This document shows, one piece after another, positions 15,060-28,129 of a DNA stretch of 64,000 nucleotides. The notes below the pieces were generated by a model. That model did no database searches, was not told where the DNA came from, and saw only the letters and a program-made list of their open reading frames with translations. Both the position numbers and the translations under genes were made by a program. The stretch comes from Sapria himalayana (Eukaryota; Streptophyta; Magnoliopsida; Malpighiales; Rafflesiaceae), in the NCBI GenBank assembly GCA_029783825.1, contig JAREIK010000502.1, positions 21,014 through 85,013 of the forward strand. Direction: 5' to 3'. The number at the start of each line of letters is the position of its first letter. Position 1 is the first letter of the stretch.

Positions 15060-15545
15060 ATTTATCATTCATTCTATATATCTGTTAAACTATCTAACTA
15101 CCTTTTAGTATATCAGTCAATTTTTCTATCTATCTAAATGTTTATCTGTGTATTTTACTATTTTTCTATCTGTCTATTTTCTAGCTATCTATTTGTCTAT
15201 CTATATATCTACTTATCTATCTGTATATCTATCTATCTATTTATTTGTATATGTATCTATCTTTCTGTCTATCTGTCTATCTGACTATATGTTTAACTAT
15301 ATATATCTATTTGTCTATCTATCTATTTATTTGTTTATTTATCTAAAGATCTATATGTAAATCTATCTATCTATGTAACTATCTAATTATCTACCTTTTT
15401 ATCTATCTATCTAATTAACTATCTTACAATCTTACTTTATATCTATCTATCATTCAATCTGTCTATCTGTTAAACTATCTAACTACCTTTTAGTGTATCA
15501 GTCAATTTGACCATCTATCTAATTGTCTATTTGTGTATATATATA
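15060..15545. repeat. Local duplication, offset about 375 bp
   Basis: The word CTGTTAAACTATCTAACTAC followed by CTTTTAGT.TATCAGTCAATTT occurs at about 15080 and again at about 15470, with matching flanks. It is a smaller direct duplication inside the TATC tract. Confidence 0.75.
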
Positions 15546-16997
15546 TATTTGTCTATTTGTCTATTTGTCTATATTTTAACTATCTATTTGTCTATCTATA
15601 TATCTATATATCTATCTATCTACCTTTTTGTCTATCTATCTATTTGTATATGTATCTACCTATCTATCTATCAATCAATCTATCTATCTATCTATATGTC
15701 TCTCTATCTATATGCCTATCTATCTATCTATCAGTATATTTTTCTATCTATCTTTCAATATATCAATTTGTCTACCTATCTATCTATTTATCTATCTAAA
15801 TATCTTATTGTCTAACTATCTAACTATCTATTTATTTATCTATCTAATTGTCTATCTATTTATCTATCTGTCTGATTATCTAACTTTATTTTAATTTATC
15901 AGTCTATTAGTCTATCAGTCTATCTGTATATTTGTCTATTTATCTATTTGTCTATCTGTTTATGTGTATATCTATCTATCTGCATATTTGTCTATCTATT
16001 TATCTTTCTCTTTATCTATCTATCTATGTATTTTTATATCTACCTATCTTTTTATATGTTTATTAGTCAATCTGTTTAATTGTCTACCAATCTATATATC
16101 TACCTATTTGAGTATCTATCTATAAATCTATCTATTTTACAATCTTTCAATAACTCTATTTATCTATTTATATGTTTTTCTGTCTATCTGTCTATCTATC
16201 TATCGATCTATTTATCTACCAATCTAGCTCTCTTCATCTATCTATCTTTTTTTTCTTTCTATCTATTGGACTATAAGTTTATCTTTCTATCTATCATTAT
16301 ATATATCTATCTATTTAGCTATTTCTATATCTATCTATTAGTCTATAAGTCTATAAGTCTAAGTATCTTTTCATCTACCAATCTGTCTATTATTTATTTG
16401 TCTATATATTGATATGTTTATCTCATTATTTGCATATTTATATATATTTCTTACTTTCTATTTGTCTATTTGTCTAACTAACTTTGTATCTACTTGTCTA
16501 TCTATCAATCAGTCAATCTAATAATTTTCTATATGTTTATTTTTCTATCTATCTAATTCACTAATTAATGTACAAGATATCTATTTATATTCTAAATTGT
16601 TTATATGTCTAACTATTAGACTATCTTTCTATGTATTAGTCTATCAGTCTATCTAGCTTTCTATATATCTGTCTATCTCTATATCTATCTTTATGTCTAT
16701 CTATCTGCCTATTTATTTGTCAATCAATCTATCTATCTATTTAATTATTTATCTATTTATATGTCTATATGTCTATCTATCTATCTATCTTCTCTCAATC
16801 TATATGTCTATCTATCTATCTATTTATCTGTATATCTACCTATCTTTCTATATATCTATCTGTCTATTTATTTATCTATCTATCTATATATCTATTATTT
16901 ATCAATTTATCAATCTATCTATATGTTTATATTTCAATCTGACTATCTATCTAATTGTCTAATTATCTAATTATCTATCTAACTATTTATATATCTG

Positions 16998-17100
16998 TCT
17001 ATCTATCAAGCTTTCTAGCGGCCTATTAGTCTAATCATCTACTTGTCTATCTATCTATCAAGCTTTCTAGCTACCTATTAGTCTAATTATCTATCTATCT
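16998..17100. repeat. Tandem duplication of about 49 bp
   Basis: Two adjacent copies share CTATCAAGCTTTCTAGC, then CCTATTAGTCTAAT. GC-containing words such as these are rare in the tract, so the direct duplication is easy to see. Confidence 0.8.
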
Positions 17101-17215
17101 ATCTATCTATATGTGTATCATTCTTTTTGTCTATCTATCTTTTTTCTATCAATCTAAGTTTTTATGTGTCTATCTAATAATCTATATATCTATATCTAAC
17201 TATTTTGTCTATCTA

Positions 17216-17269
<54 letters not shown>

Positions 17270-17751
17270 ACTATTTATCTGTAAGTTTGTCTATCTATAT
17301 GTCTATTGGTCTATTTGTATATCTATCAATCTATTTATATATCTATCTTTAAATCAATCAATCAGTCTATTTGTCTATCTGTTTATCTATATATCTATCT
17401 ATCTATCTATTATCTCTTATCTATCTATCTATCTATCTATGTATCTATATATCTATCTATCTATTTGTTTATCTATATTTCTAAATATTTTATTGTCTGT
17501 CTATTTATCTATCTATTTATGTATATATCAAAATATCTCTATATCTATCTATATATCTACCTATCTTCCTATATGGCTATTTGTATATCTCTATATGTAT
17601 TTGTAATTTTTATCTAACTATCTATCTATAAATCTATTAGACTATCTATCTATCTATCTGTCTATATCTCTATCTATCTCTTTATCTAACTATATGTCTT
17701 TCTACATATCTTTATATTTATTTATCTATCTATCTAATGATCTATCTATCT

Positions 17752-17783
<32 letters not shown>

Positions 17784-18639
17784 CTATCTATCTATTTGTC
17801 TATCTATCTATTTGTATATATGTTTATGTGTCAATCTATATATTTATGTAACTATCTATCGATCAACATATCTATCTATTTGTCTGTCTAACTTACTAAT
17901 TATCTTTCTATCTATTAGTCTATCAGTCTATCATTTAATCAAACAATCTATCTATTTATATGTCTGTCTGTGTTTCTAGTTCTCTATTTCTATATCAATG
18001 TATATTTTTATATGAATGCCTATCCAACAATCATTTAGTTTATTAGTATTTCAGTCTATCAGTTTATAAGTTTATCTCTCTTTTTATTTATCTAGAATTT
18101 TTTTAATCTTTCTATCTCTCTATCTATTTACTTATCTTTTTATCTATTTATCTATTTATTTATTTATCTATTTAACTATTTGCCATCAGTCTAGTTGACT
18201 ATTTCTATATCTTTTTATATGTCTATCTTTATTTCTATATGTCTTTTTGTCTATTTATCTATTTATCTATCTATCTATTAAATTATCTAACTATTTATCT
18301 ATCTTTCTATCTGTCTGTCTATCTAGATAATTATCTAACTATTTAACTATCTATTTTTCTATCAATATATTAGTCAATTTATGTATCTAACTATCTAAAT
18401 ATGTTTTTATGTGTTGTATATCTATTTGTCTATGAATCTATTTATCTATCTATCTATAAATCTATCCATCCATCTATGTTTTTATCTATTTATATATCTA
18501 TTTTTCAATTTATCTAGGTATCTATCTATCTATCTATTAATTATTATATATGTCTATATTTTTATCTCTCTATATGCCTTTTATTTTTTTCAATGTATAA
18601 GTCTATGTTTATCTAGCTATTTATCAATAAACCTAATTT

Positions 18640-20190
18640 TCTATTTGTCTATATTTTAATATGGCTATTTGTCTATCTATCTATTTATTTAATTATCTAT
18701 TCTTCTATTTGCCTATTAGTCTAAAATTATATTTGACTATCTATGAATCTATCTATCAGTCTATGTATTTTTGTGTCTATGTGTCTTTCAGTCTATCCTT
18801 CTTTCTATCTACATATCTATTTTCCTATGTGTCTATGTGTCTACATGTCTGTATATCTATCTATTTATCTATCTATCTCTCTAACTATCTATCTGTCTAT
18901 TTGACTATTAGTCTATCAATTTATCTATTTATCTATCTATTTGTCTATAATTTGTCTATCTATATTTCTATTTGTCTTTTTGACTTTTTATCTATCTATC
19001 TTTCTATCTGTCTAGCTAGTTAGCTATCTATCTATCTGTCTTTCTGTCTTTCTATCTATATATCTCTCTATCTATCTATATATCTATTAATCAATTTATC
19101 AATCAGTCATATATCTTTCTTTTTATTTGTTTTTTTATTTAAATGTTTATATGTCTAGCTTTTAATCAATGTAACAATCTAACTATATACAACTCTATCT
19201 ATATATCTAACTATCTAACTATATATCTATCAAACTATCTAACTGACTTCTTTCTATTTACCTAAAGTCAATTTAATTATCTGTCTAATTATATATCCAT
19301 TTATCTATCTATCTATCTATTTGTATGGATATCTATTATTCTACCTATCTATTTGTCTAGCTCTCAATTTGTCTATCTATTTATCTATTTGTGTATCTAT
19401 ATATCTTGTTATTTTTCTATCTATCTATCTATCTATCTTTATATATGTCTATCTACTTATTTATCTATGTATTGATTTATCTATCTATTATATCTATCTA
19501 TCTTTCTACCTACCTATCTATCAATCTATCAAGGTGTCTATAAATCTATTTGTGTGTCTAGCTGTTTGCATATTATTTCTATTTGTATATCTATCTATGC
19601 ATATATCTATTTATTGCTCTATTTATAGATCTATTTCTCTATACATATTTATATCTATCAATATATCTCTCTATATATTTCAATGTTTATTTGTCTATCA
19701 ATTTATTTGAGTATTTCTCTATTTGTCATTATTTTTATATCTCTTTAAATCTATATGTCCATCTCTCTATGTGTTTTTCTATTTATCTATCTATCTATCT
19801 ATCTATATATTTATCTAATTTTTTTATGTATGTATTAGTCTATCTGCCTATCAATCAATTTATCTATCTACTATCTATCATTCTATGTATTAATTTATCT
19901 ATTTTTCTATCTATCTATATCTCTATTTGTCTATAAGTCTATTTTTCTATTTGTCTATTTCAATCTTTCTATTATTTATCAATCAATCAATATGTCTATA
20001 TGTCTAGCTAACTATCAATCTATCTGTCTATCTTTACATTAGTCTATCTATTTAGCTATCTTTCTATTTATCTATCTATCTTTCAATATTTTTATCTGCA
20101 TATCTATCAATTTGTTCTTTTTTTCTATCTATCTATGGGTCTATTTATCAATTTGTATATCTATCCATCTATATATTTGTCTATATATCT
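18640..20190. repeat. Segmental duplication inside block B, copy 2
   Basis: Second copy of the segment at 12160-13660, offset 6457-6463 bp along its length, with small indels and scattered substitutions. It stops about 70 bp before the strand switch at 20250-20278. Confidence 0.85.
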
Positions 20191-20249
20191 ATCTAAGTAA
20201 CAAACTATATATCTATTTATTTATTTGTCTATCTATTTATTTTTCTATC

Positions 20250-20278
20250 ATTTTATCTATCAGAAATATAGATAAAAT
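20250..20278. other. Perfect inverted repeat at TATC to GATA strand switch
   Basis: Left arm ATTTTATCTAT (20250-20260), loop CAGAAAT (20261-20267), right arm ATAGATAAAAT (20268-20278). The arms are perfect reverse complements. The array reads TATC up to the left arm and GATA from the right arm onward, so the hairpin is the exact turning point. Confidence 0.9.
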
Positions 20279-21005
20279 ATATAAACAGATAGATAGATAG
20301 TCAAATTGATATATAGACATATAGACATATAGATATATAGATAGGTAGACATATGGATATATATATTGATAGATATATAGATAGACAGATAGATTGGCAC
20401 ATAGATAGATATATAGATTGACAAATAAATAGATATATAAATAAACATATAGATAGACAGATAGATAAAGAGATATATAGACAGATAGATACATGGATTA
20501 ATAGAAAGAAAGATAGACAGACAGATATATATATATATATCGATAGATAGATAGAATGATAGATAGATAGACAGATTGGTAGACAAATAGTTAGTCAAAT
20601 ATATAGAGAGTTAGATATATAGATAGATAGATAGATAGATAAATAGCAAAATATATAGAGAGATAGATATACAAAAAGTTATATAGATAGATAGACACAT
20701 ATAAATAGACAGATAGATAGTCACCTATATAGACAGACTAATAATATATACATAGATAGATAGATAGATAGATAAATTGATAGATAGACTAATACATACA
20801 CGGACATATTGGTAAATAGATAGATAGATAGACAATTAGATTATTAGATAAATAGACATATATAATGATTGATATACCAAATGATAGATAGCCAGATAGA
20901 CCCACAGATATACAGATAGACAGATAGATAGACAGATAAATAGAAAGAACGAAAGATAGATATATAGATAAATAGATAGACAAATAGATAGACAAATAGA
21001 TAAAA

Positions 21006-21036
<31 letters not shown>

Positions 21037-21550
21037 GATGGATAAATAGATAGATAGATAGACAGCCAGATAGACAATCAGATAAATAAATAGATAGAAA
21101 GACAGATAGACAAATAGATAGATTGACTAATAGATTGATAAATAAATAGGCAGATAGACATGCATATAGAAAGTCAGATAAAAAGATTGATAGACAGGTA
21201 GATAAAAAAATAGAATGATAGATATAAAGTATATATATTGACACATAGATTGTTTGATTGATAGATGAAAAGATAGTTGGATATATAGACGGATCGATAG
21301 ACAGATAGATAGAAAGGCAGATAGATAGATGGATAGGCAGATGAATAGATAGATGGATAAATAGTCAATCAGATAGATATATACATAGATCATTAGATAA
21401 ATAGTTAGATAGATAGTTAGTTAGATTGATATATATATATATATATATTCATAATTAGATTGATAGATAGATTAAAGGTAGATTTATAAATAATTTCATA
21501 GATAGATTGATAGATAAATAGATATATAGATCGATATACAAATACATATA

Positions 21551-21616
<66 letters not shown>

Positions 21617-22315
21617 GATTGATAGATAAATAGTTAGATATATATATATAGAAATATAAATATGTAGAAAGACAAAATGATATACAGATATAACGAATAG
21701 AAAAATTGATATATAGAGTGTTGGAGTTATAGTTAGATAGACAAATAAATAGATAGATAAATAGATAGTCAGATAGATAGATAAATAAATAAACAAATAG
21801 ATAGACAGATATATAGATAGATAATTAGATAGATAGATAGATAGTTAGTTAGATAGAGAAATATTTAGATAGGTAGACAGAGAGATAGATAGATAGAAAG
21901 GAAGATAGATAGAAAGATATATAGATTGAAAGGTAGACAGACATATAGTTAAGTTAGTTAGTTAGATAGTTAGATATATACATAGATAGATAGGTATATA
22001 GACAAATAGACTGATAGATAAATAGGCATATATAGATAGATAGATACACAAATAGATAGACAGATATAAAAATAGACAGATAGAGAGATAGATAGATAGT
22101 TAGATATATAGATAAACAAATACATAGACAGATCGATAGATAGATAGTTAAATATCTAGATATACAAATAGATAGTTAAATATACAATTAGATAGATAGA
22201 TAGACAGATAGATAGATAGATAGATAGATAGGTATATAGATGGATAGATACATAGATAGATAGATATTTATATATAGAAAGATATAAAAATAGTTAGGCA
22301 TATAGATAGATAGAT
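20268..22315. repeat. Imperfect GATA tetranucleotide array, block C
   Basis: About 2 kb with GATA on the + strand, the opposite of block B. It has long (AT)n runs near 21430-21448 and 21554-21611. It ends sharply at 22316, where the GC-rich CNG block of CACTA element X begins. Confidence 0.96.
21010..21036. repeat. (CA)n microsatellite
   Basis: About 13 uninterrupted CA units inside the GATA tract. Minus-strand open frames here read CVCVCV and are artefacts. Confidence 0.95.
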
Positions 22316-22317
22316 AT

Positions 22318-22520
22318 ATGCCACCTACTACTGGTGATGCCGTTGCTGCCACCATTGCCGCCACTACCACCACTGCCACTACTGCCGCTACTGCCACTAC
22401 TTCTGCTTCTATCGCTACTATCGCTTCTGTCGCTTCTTCCACTTCTACTGCTGATGCCGCCTCTGACTCCACAACCACTTCCGTCGCTGCTACCACTACC
22501 ATCACTGCTCCCACTACTTA
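22318..22520. repeat. GC-rich CNG trinucleotide block, element X, distal
   Basis: About 200 bp of degenerate GCC/GCT/ACC triplets (for example GCCGTTGCTGCCACCATTGC) in otherwise AT-rich DNA. It reads without stops in several frames, giving low-complexity Ala/Thr/Ser peptides, which explains the open frames on both strands. The same type of block recurs at 24379, 58215, 61872 and 62905. Confidence 0.92.
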
Positions 22521-22522
22521 TA

Positions 22523-22934
22523 ATAAAAGTAAGGCGGGCGATGATGCTCGACTAATGAACTTGAGATTGAGTGAGGTATTGATGAGGCGGTGAGCTACTT
22601 CTCCTAAAATAGGACCTTATATTCCTCCTGGACCAGAATTACATGACACTACATGAGTATCATCATCAACATCATTCTAAGACCTAGTACAATTAAAACC
22701 AATCATCGCAGAATCTAGAGCAACAAAACTTATTTAAGCATACGTTCGCTTTGTACAATGTGATAATTGCATATCAATACAATTACTAAGATTTTTATGA
22801 CCAACTTCTATATGCCTGGCTGGCCTAGACTAGAAATATCATCCAACAGCTTTAAGAAAAGTCTAATATCCAATGCGTTTATTACCTACATCAGTGAGCA
22901 ATGCACAATGATGCCTAGACCTGCCTGAGCAATT
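22523..22934 (-). pseudogene. Degenerate coding-like segment, unidentified
   Basis: One minus frame runs about 137 codons with six stops but coherent protein-like composition: SRHHCALLTDVGNKRIGY, SRPARHIEVGHKNLSNCIDM, SFVALDSAMIGFNC, GEVAHRLINTSLNL. It occupies a variable slot of the element X 3' cassette, between a palindrome array (22950-23236) and a CNG block. I do not recognise the family. It could be a captured host exon or an old transposase piece; chance is possible but less likely given how the frame holds together. Confidence 0.4.
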
Positions 22935-22949
22935 ATAAATATATGAACT

Positions 22950-23236
22950 CACTTATGTATATACCCAGTATATACGTATGTATATACTATAGTATAAAAG
23001 TACATATATACCGAGTATATGCGTACATATATACTACAATATAAAAGTAGGTACTTACCGAGTATATACATACATATATACTACAATATATAAGTCTGTA
23101 TATACTGAGTATATATGTACAAATATACTCAGTATATATGAACATATATACTTGGTATATATGTACTTATATACTCAGTATATACGTACATTTATACCAA
23201 GTATATATGTACATATATACTACAGTTTTATCTGTA
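22950..23236. repeat. Palindrome-rich GTAC/ATATAC array, element X
   Basis: Runs of TATATAC, GTACATATATAC and CTCAGTATATAC words that are self-complementary or complementary to neighbours. It is followed by ATAATCACATAGCC.CAGATGAC, the same exit sequence as after the Y arrays at 39676 and 41862. Confidence 0.9.
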
Positions 23237-23589
23237 CGTATATATAATCACATAGCCTTAGATGACACACACACGTGTACTTTAATGCAAATACACATAC
23301 CATCATAGACAAAAGAATAAAATAATATATGATTAAAAAAACATGCATATAGATCTCTCAGGCATGGTCAGCATTTCTCGATCGTTTTTTTCTAGTACTC
23401 CACGAAAATAGAGAATATTGTTACACCTACACATGGAGCATAACATACTACATTTACAAACTAATAACCGATGACAAGGAGTCACAGATCTGAACTATGA
23501 TGAAGCATATCAACGCAAAATAAGAGTGTCAAGAACAAACCTACATTTGCATGGAATTACTTTTTTTGGTTCATATCACTGCCTCATAT

Positions 23590-24185
23590 AATAAGGTGTT
23601 GTTCCCAACACCATGGAGGCCCCGCCAAGGCTTTTGCATACCTATAATAGACTAAAACTCTACCCAAGAATTTTGGGGACACATAGACATATTTACAAAT
23701 ACATAAAAATAGTTATTATAGACATGAAAAAACACAAATTAAAGTTGATTGTCATACAGCTTCAACTAAAATTTAATAAAAAAATTTAATATTTTTATAT
23801 TAAATTGAATAAAAATAGGAACTATAAATATTAATTTTTAATTAAAAAAATTCATTTAATTACTTATTCTAATACATTATTTTATATATCTAAAACAAAA
23901 AAATAATAAATTTATATTACATCTTATTAATCAATGTATCTACCAACAGTGTATAAAGTATAATCTATCCATGCATTGACATTGCTTTGACTCTCTCAAC
24001 TCTTCCGATCACCAACTTTCTACTACAAAAAAGTTGTTTGAGTCATGGTGCGTCATGTCTATTGAAAAATCCCTTCACTTATACAAGCTTCGTATGGGTA
24101 AACAATGTGATACTATATCTGTAAGAAATTTAAACCACTAAATCTAATCAAAGTAAATTAAAAAATACTATGTTTTGATAAATAA
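23590..24185 (-). repeat. Conserved 3' cassette block of the CACTA family, element X
   Basis: Contains the lead-in (CATACCTATAATAG on +) and the AT-rich conserved block ending near CTAAATCTAATCAAAG. Homologous to 38780-39230 and 40140-40450 in Y (same strand) and, inverted, to 62360-62890 and 63376-63830 in Z. Shared words include CAATGTATCTA, GTATAAAGT.TAATCTATC and AAAAATCCCTTCACT. Confidence 0.85.
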
Positions 24186-24189
24186 ATAT

Positions 24190-24378
24190 TACTGCAATAA
24201 ATATGTACATATATACTAGTATTTCACTCGTACATATATTACTACAGTATATGTACATATAAACTAAAATATTACTTGTACATATATACTGAGTACATAT
24301 ATACTTAGTATATATGTACATAAAATACTGTAGTATTATATGTACATATATACTGACTATATATGTACGTATATACCG
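24190..24378. repeat. Palindrome-rich array, element X, proximal
   Basis: GTACATATATACT and AGTATATATGTAC words in alternation. It abuts a CNG block at GTACGTATATACCGCATTTG; the reverse complement of that junction recurs at 62155-62180 in Z. Confidence 0.9.
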
Positions 24379-24582
24379 CATTTGTTGCTGTTGCTATTGC
24401 TCCCATTTTCACTGTCGTTCCTGCCAATGTCGCTCCTACCACTGTCATTGTCACTACTGCTACTGGTGTTGCCGGTGTTGCGGCCGGTGCTGCCAGTGGT
24501 GCCGCTACTACTGCTGCTGCCAGTTCTAGCACCGCTGCTGCCAATGCCACTGTACCGTCGCTGCCACCACTGCTACTTTATA
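24379..24582. repeat. GC-rich CNG trinucleotide block, element X, proximal
   Basis: Degenerate GCT/GCC/ACT triplets (TTGTTGCTGTTGCTATTGCT at its start). It is directly joined to the palindrome array on its left. Open frames across it are low-complexity artefacts. Confidence 0.92.
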
Positions 24583-24659
24583 TAAATGCATACAAAGTTA
24601 TAAACAATTATATAGAATTACATATGTGTATACATATATGTATACATCATTAAAAATAA

Positions 24660-25065
24660 AGTTATATTTTATATATAGAGTTTTTTATAGTTATACAAAT
24701 ATTTATATATAGTTATACACATATAGTTAAACATTATGTTGTATGTTTTTATAAATATCATTATAAATATAGTTACATGTGGTTATACATATAGTTACAA
24801 GTATAGTTTAACTTATAATTATACATGTATGTATATATATTTTTTCATATAATTTCATATATTTATACATATAGTTATGTATAGGTATAGATATACTAAA
24901 ATACATTTTTTATACTAGTATATAAAAATATATATTAAATATATGTTGTTAATTATATATTTAAATGTAGTTATGTTAAAGTTTTTATAGTTATACATTT
25001 AGTAAGATTGAATTATTTATAGGTATATGTTATTATACATATAATATGTATAGTTATTTGAAGGG
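24660..25065 (-). repeat. Single partial copy of the family's 540-bp AT-rich repeat
   Basis: Contains CACATATAGTTAAACAT, ATATGTTGT.AATTATATAT and TTTTTTCATATAATTT in the same order as the tandem copies at 45640-46772 in Y. Elements Y and Z carry two or more copies; X carries one incomplete copy. Confidence 0.8.
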
Positions 25066-25225
25066 CAAATTAGAGTGAGTATCTCATATTTCGACTGCTC
25101 GTCCATAATAAAATTAATAAAAAATAAAAACAAGGTGTGAACTAGAAACAAGCTAAAATTATAATATTTTCTTTCATGCTGATGTATAAAGTTCCATGAC
25201 ATGTAGCTTAGATGAAACAAGGTGT

Positions 25226-25590
25226 AAACTAGGAATGTTGAAGTGTCAAGTGGGTTGGGCGACATAAGCGCGACATGATTCATCAATGTCTGGCATAGTA
25301 TGATTCATCCATGTTTGACCTGGTTCATAGTCATGCCGAGCTAGGTGGGTCTGACCATGCCTTGTGTTAGGCTTGGCATGGCTCGTGTGGATGACATTGT
25401 AGCATGACCCATTAGCATAGGGTTTTTAGAAAAAGTAGTTATTTTTTTTAATGGTTGTTGGTGCCTTGCTAGCTAAAATATTTATACCCATTAAAGGTGA
25501 AAATATTTTTTAGCCATTGGATTGCATTTGACCGCTTATTTATAAAAATTTGATAGCTTTTGAGTTGCTGCCCTAAAATATGTGAAATAA
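25226..25590. mobile_element. hAT-like terminal relic
   Basis: TGAAGTGTCAAGTGGGTTGG at 25226 resembles the terminus of the complete hAT at 58388 (TAGAGGTGTCAAATGGGCCG). It is followed by degenerate TGGCATGGCTCGTG-type sequence and by TTAGCCATTGGATTGCATTT, a motif type seen near hAT ends. A matching far end was not found with confidence; a candidate lies near 30390. A diverged, probably truncated copy. Confidence 0.4.
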
Positions 25591-26679
25591 AAAAATAATT
25601 TTTAATTAAAAAATTTTTCTATATATATTTAATGGATATATTTTTATTTTTATTTTTATTTTTATATTATATTTTTTTTCTCTTTTTGTTATTATTATAT
25701 TCATATTGTATCCTATTTGTGCTATTTTGTTAAATAATTTATAAGTTTAAGTTGTCTTGTATGTCATGTATGTGTTAGTTTCATGAGCAGTTGACTTTCA
25801 GACAGAAAAATATGAGGTACATATCTAAACTATTTAATACACACAAAAACTTAAGGTATACATTGTGATTATGTTTAAAGAATTAATTTTATTTAGTATA
25901 TTTTAGATTAATAATTATATTTAAAAAATGTAAATAATTTAAATTTATTATTATTTTTCTCCTACTTTCAATTCAATCTCATACATAAAAAATGATAAAT
26001 GTTGAATAATAACAATAATTTGACTTAAAGGTTCATATTTGAAACTAGGTTTTCTCTTATAATTTTCACTCATTTGCCTCAGAAACATAAAAATAAACAA
26101 AATTTAGTAATATGTATGTACTTAACAAAATCAAAAAAAAATAGTTGGAGGGTTGAAGAAGATTTCAGGTAAACATAAATGAACTATACGATCTTTGAAG
26201 TTGGATCAACATCAGGTTAATTGACCATCTTCATTTATCGCAATGAATTTGTGAGAGAAGATGTGATGAAATTGATTATTAACTCGAGTATTCTAGTTAG
26301 ATTTTTGGAAGATTCTAAAATAATTTCTCTTATGAAAATTTACTTTTGATCTACTTATCATAGAATTTTTAGTCTTATGTCAACTAATAGGAGTAACATT
26401 ATTAAATATTTTAAATTAAAAAAATAATTAGTAATTAAGAACTTAGCAAATAGAATGGAGGGTTGTCCTTGAAGTTCGACTTCTAGACTAGAGTTGTTAG
26501 ATATTTTATTTGCATGCCTCACCATTATGTCAATTTTTATGTATAAAATTAATAATTTTTTTCTATCCAGTCAGTAGATCAAAAAAGTAAGATTAGAGTT
26601 GCTGGCCTTAAGATTGTCTAGCTCTTTGGGAGATATTATTTGATCTAAATAAGCTGCAACTGCATTTGTCATTTTCTCT

Positions 26680-28020
26680 TAGTATAATCTCTAATTCTTA
26701 GGCAGTCAAATATCCTAATTTTTGGATCATCATGATCAGGAAATATAATATATCTGCATGGCTATTGAATCATTTAAACTCAAAGTAAATTTTCTCTCAT
26801 TGAAAGTTAGACTCTCTTTGAGTCAATCTGATTTATACTTTTTCATACATATAATGACTCAATCCGAATATTATCATAATTTAAACCTATAAGTTGTAGC
26901 TAATACATGTCCATGTCACTTAACTAGAGGTCCAATTCAAGTGGGATAACAGAATAGTAACTAAAAGTAATGGATCCAAATATGTTTTATGGATTCTTAT
27001 TCTTCAGACTCGCTAAAAAATAAATATGCTCAAAAAAATAATGTTAGTACTCACTAATATTATATCAAACTCTTATTATAAAATGTGTATCATTTTTATA
27101 TACTAAGTAACTAAGAATGATTAAACTCAAAGTTTTTGGTTTCATCTTATGTTTTATGGAGATATAATGAAAAAATAAATGTTTTTAAAAATTATGAGGA
27201 AAGTTAAATGTTGTATCTCCATTATGCATGATCTGATAGAGTATAATGTAAGAAATAATATAAAAGGGTAACTATTTGATGAGTTAATTTTTGGTTGATT
27301 TTTATATTATCTAAAATATTTCAATTAAATATTCATTCTTTCTTTTTAATAATCCTATTTTTGTGAAAGATTGTAACATGGGAAGACTAATGTATGATTT
27401 TATGATTCAAATAGTAAATTTTATAACTGTTTGATACATATATTTTAATATATGATTATTTTTTAAATATTTGTATTAAATTATTTATTTTACTATTTTA
27501 TAAAATAATGTTAAAAAGTATGATATAAGGTGAAATATAAATAATTCCTACATGATGCACATGTTTCTTTTTCTTAGTATAAATTCTAAATTATGGGTGG
27601 TAAATTATCTAGTTTTCAACTCATGACTAGGAACTATAGTAAATTACTAGACTATTTATTGTGTCATCTGGACCCAAGGTAAATTACCTCTCCGTGGAAA
27701 TCTCACTTTATTCAAAGTTGATATGATTTATATTTGTCAGAGCAAATGATGATCCCATACTCATAGGTGGGTAATCATAATTTGAACCAATAAGTTCATA
27801 TGTAGTTGGTGGTGATCCTCTCTAGTCTCTTATAACTGGAAATTTAAGTGGGGTTATAGGGGAATGAGGAAAAATAATTAATGTGATTATATCTTTAGAT
27901 TATTATTCTTCCTGAATTCACTAAAAAATGAGTTTGCTTTAAAAAATATTTCATCACTCTCTAATATTATCCTAGACATTAATGAAAAATACTTGTACTT
28001 TTTTATATACTAAAATAATC
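26680..28020. repeat. Diverged direct duplication, period about 890 bp
   Basis: 26680-27120 and 27570-28020 share a series of words in order: TTCTCTTAGTATAA, TCATAATTT.AACC.ATAAGTT, then TTATTCTTC near ACTCGCTAAAAAAT or ATTCACTAAAAAAT, then ACT.TCTAATATTAT. Similarity is modest, so the duplication is old. The content is unrecognised. Confidence 0.65.
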
Positions 28021-28129
28021 AAGAAAAAATAAATAAAATAATTAATTTTAGAATCTCTAGAAAACATGCTAAATAATTTTTATATGATTCAAAATTTGAA
28101 AGGACACACAGTCAAAAATGATTGAATAA

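Larger units (their letters stand above)
9271..20260. repeat. Imperfect TATC tetranucleotide array, block B
   Basis: About 11 kb in which the + strand reads TATC/TCTA, the complement of block A. Variants such as TGTC, TTTG, AATC and GTAT occur every few units. Pure (AT)n islands lie at about 9990-10033, 10212-10243, 10622-10670, 13278-13317, 14905-14938 and 17220-17265; the one at 10622 runs into (TC)n. Internal duplications show that kilobase segments, not only single units, have been copied. Nothing gene-like was seen. Confidence 0.97.

Noticed and set aside
20836..21077. Open frames with CVCVCVCV
   Set aside because: Direct translation of the (CA)n microsatellite at 21010-21036.
22188..22593. 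Ala/Thr/Ser/Val-rich open frames on both strands; likewise at 24305-24653, 58211-58468, 61751-62231 and 62863-63216
   Set aside because: CNG trinucleotide repeat is open in several frames at once. The composition mirrors the repeat.
25017..25286. 89-codon minus-strand frame
   Set aside because: No motif; overlaps the edge of the 540-bp repeat and the hAT-like end.
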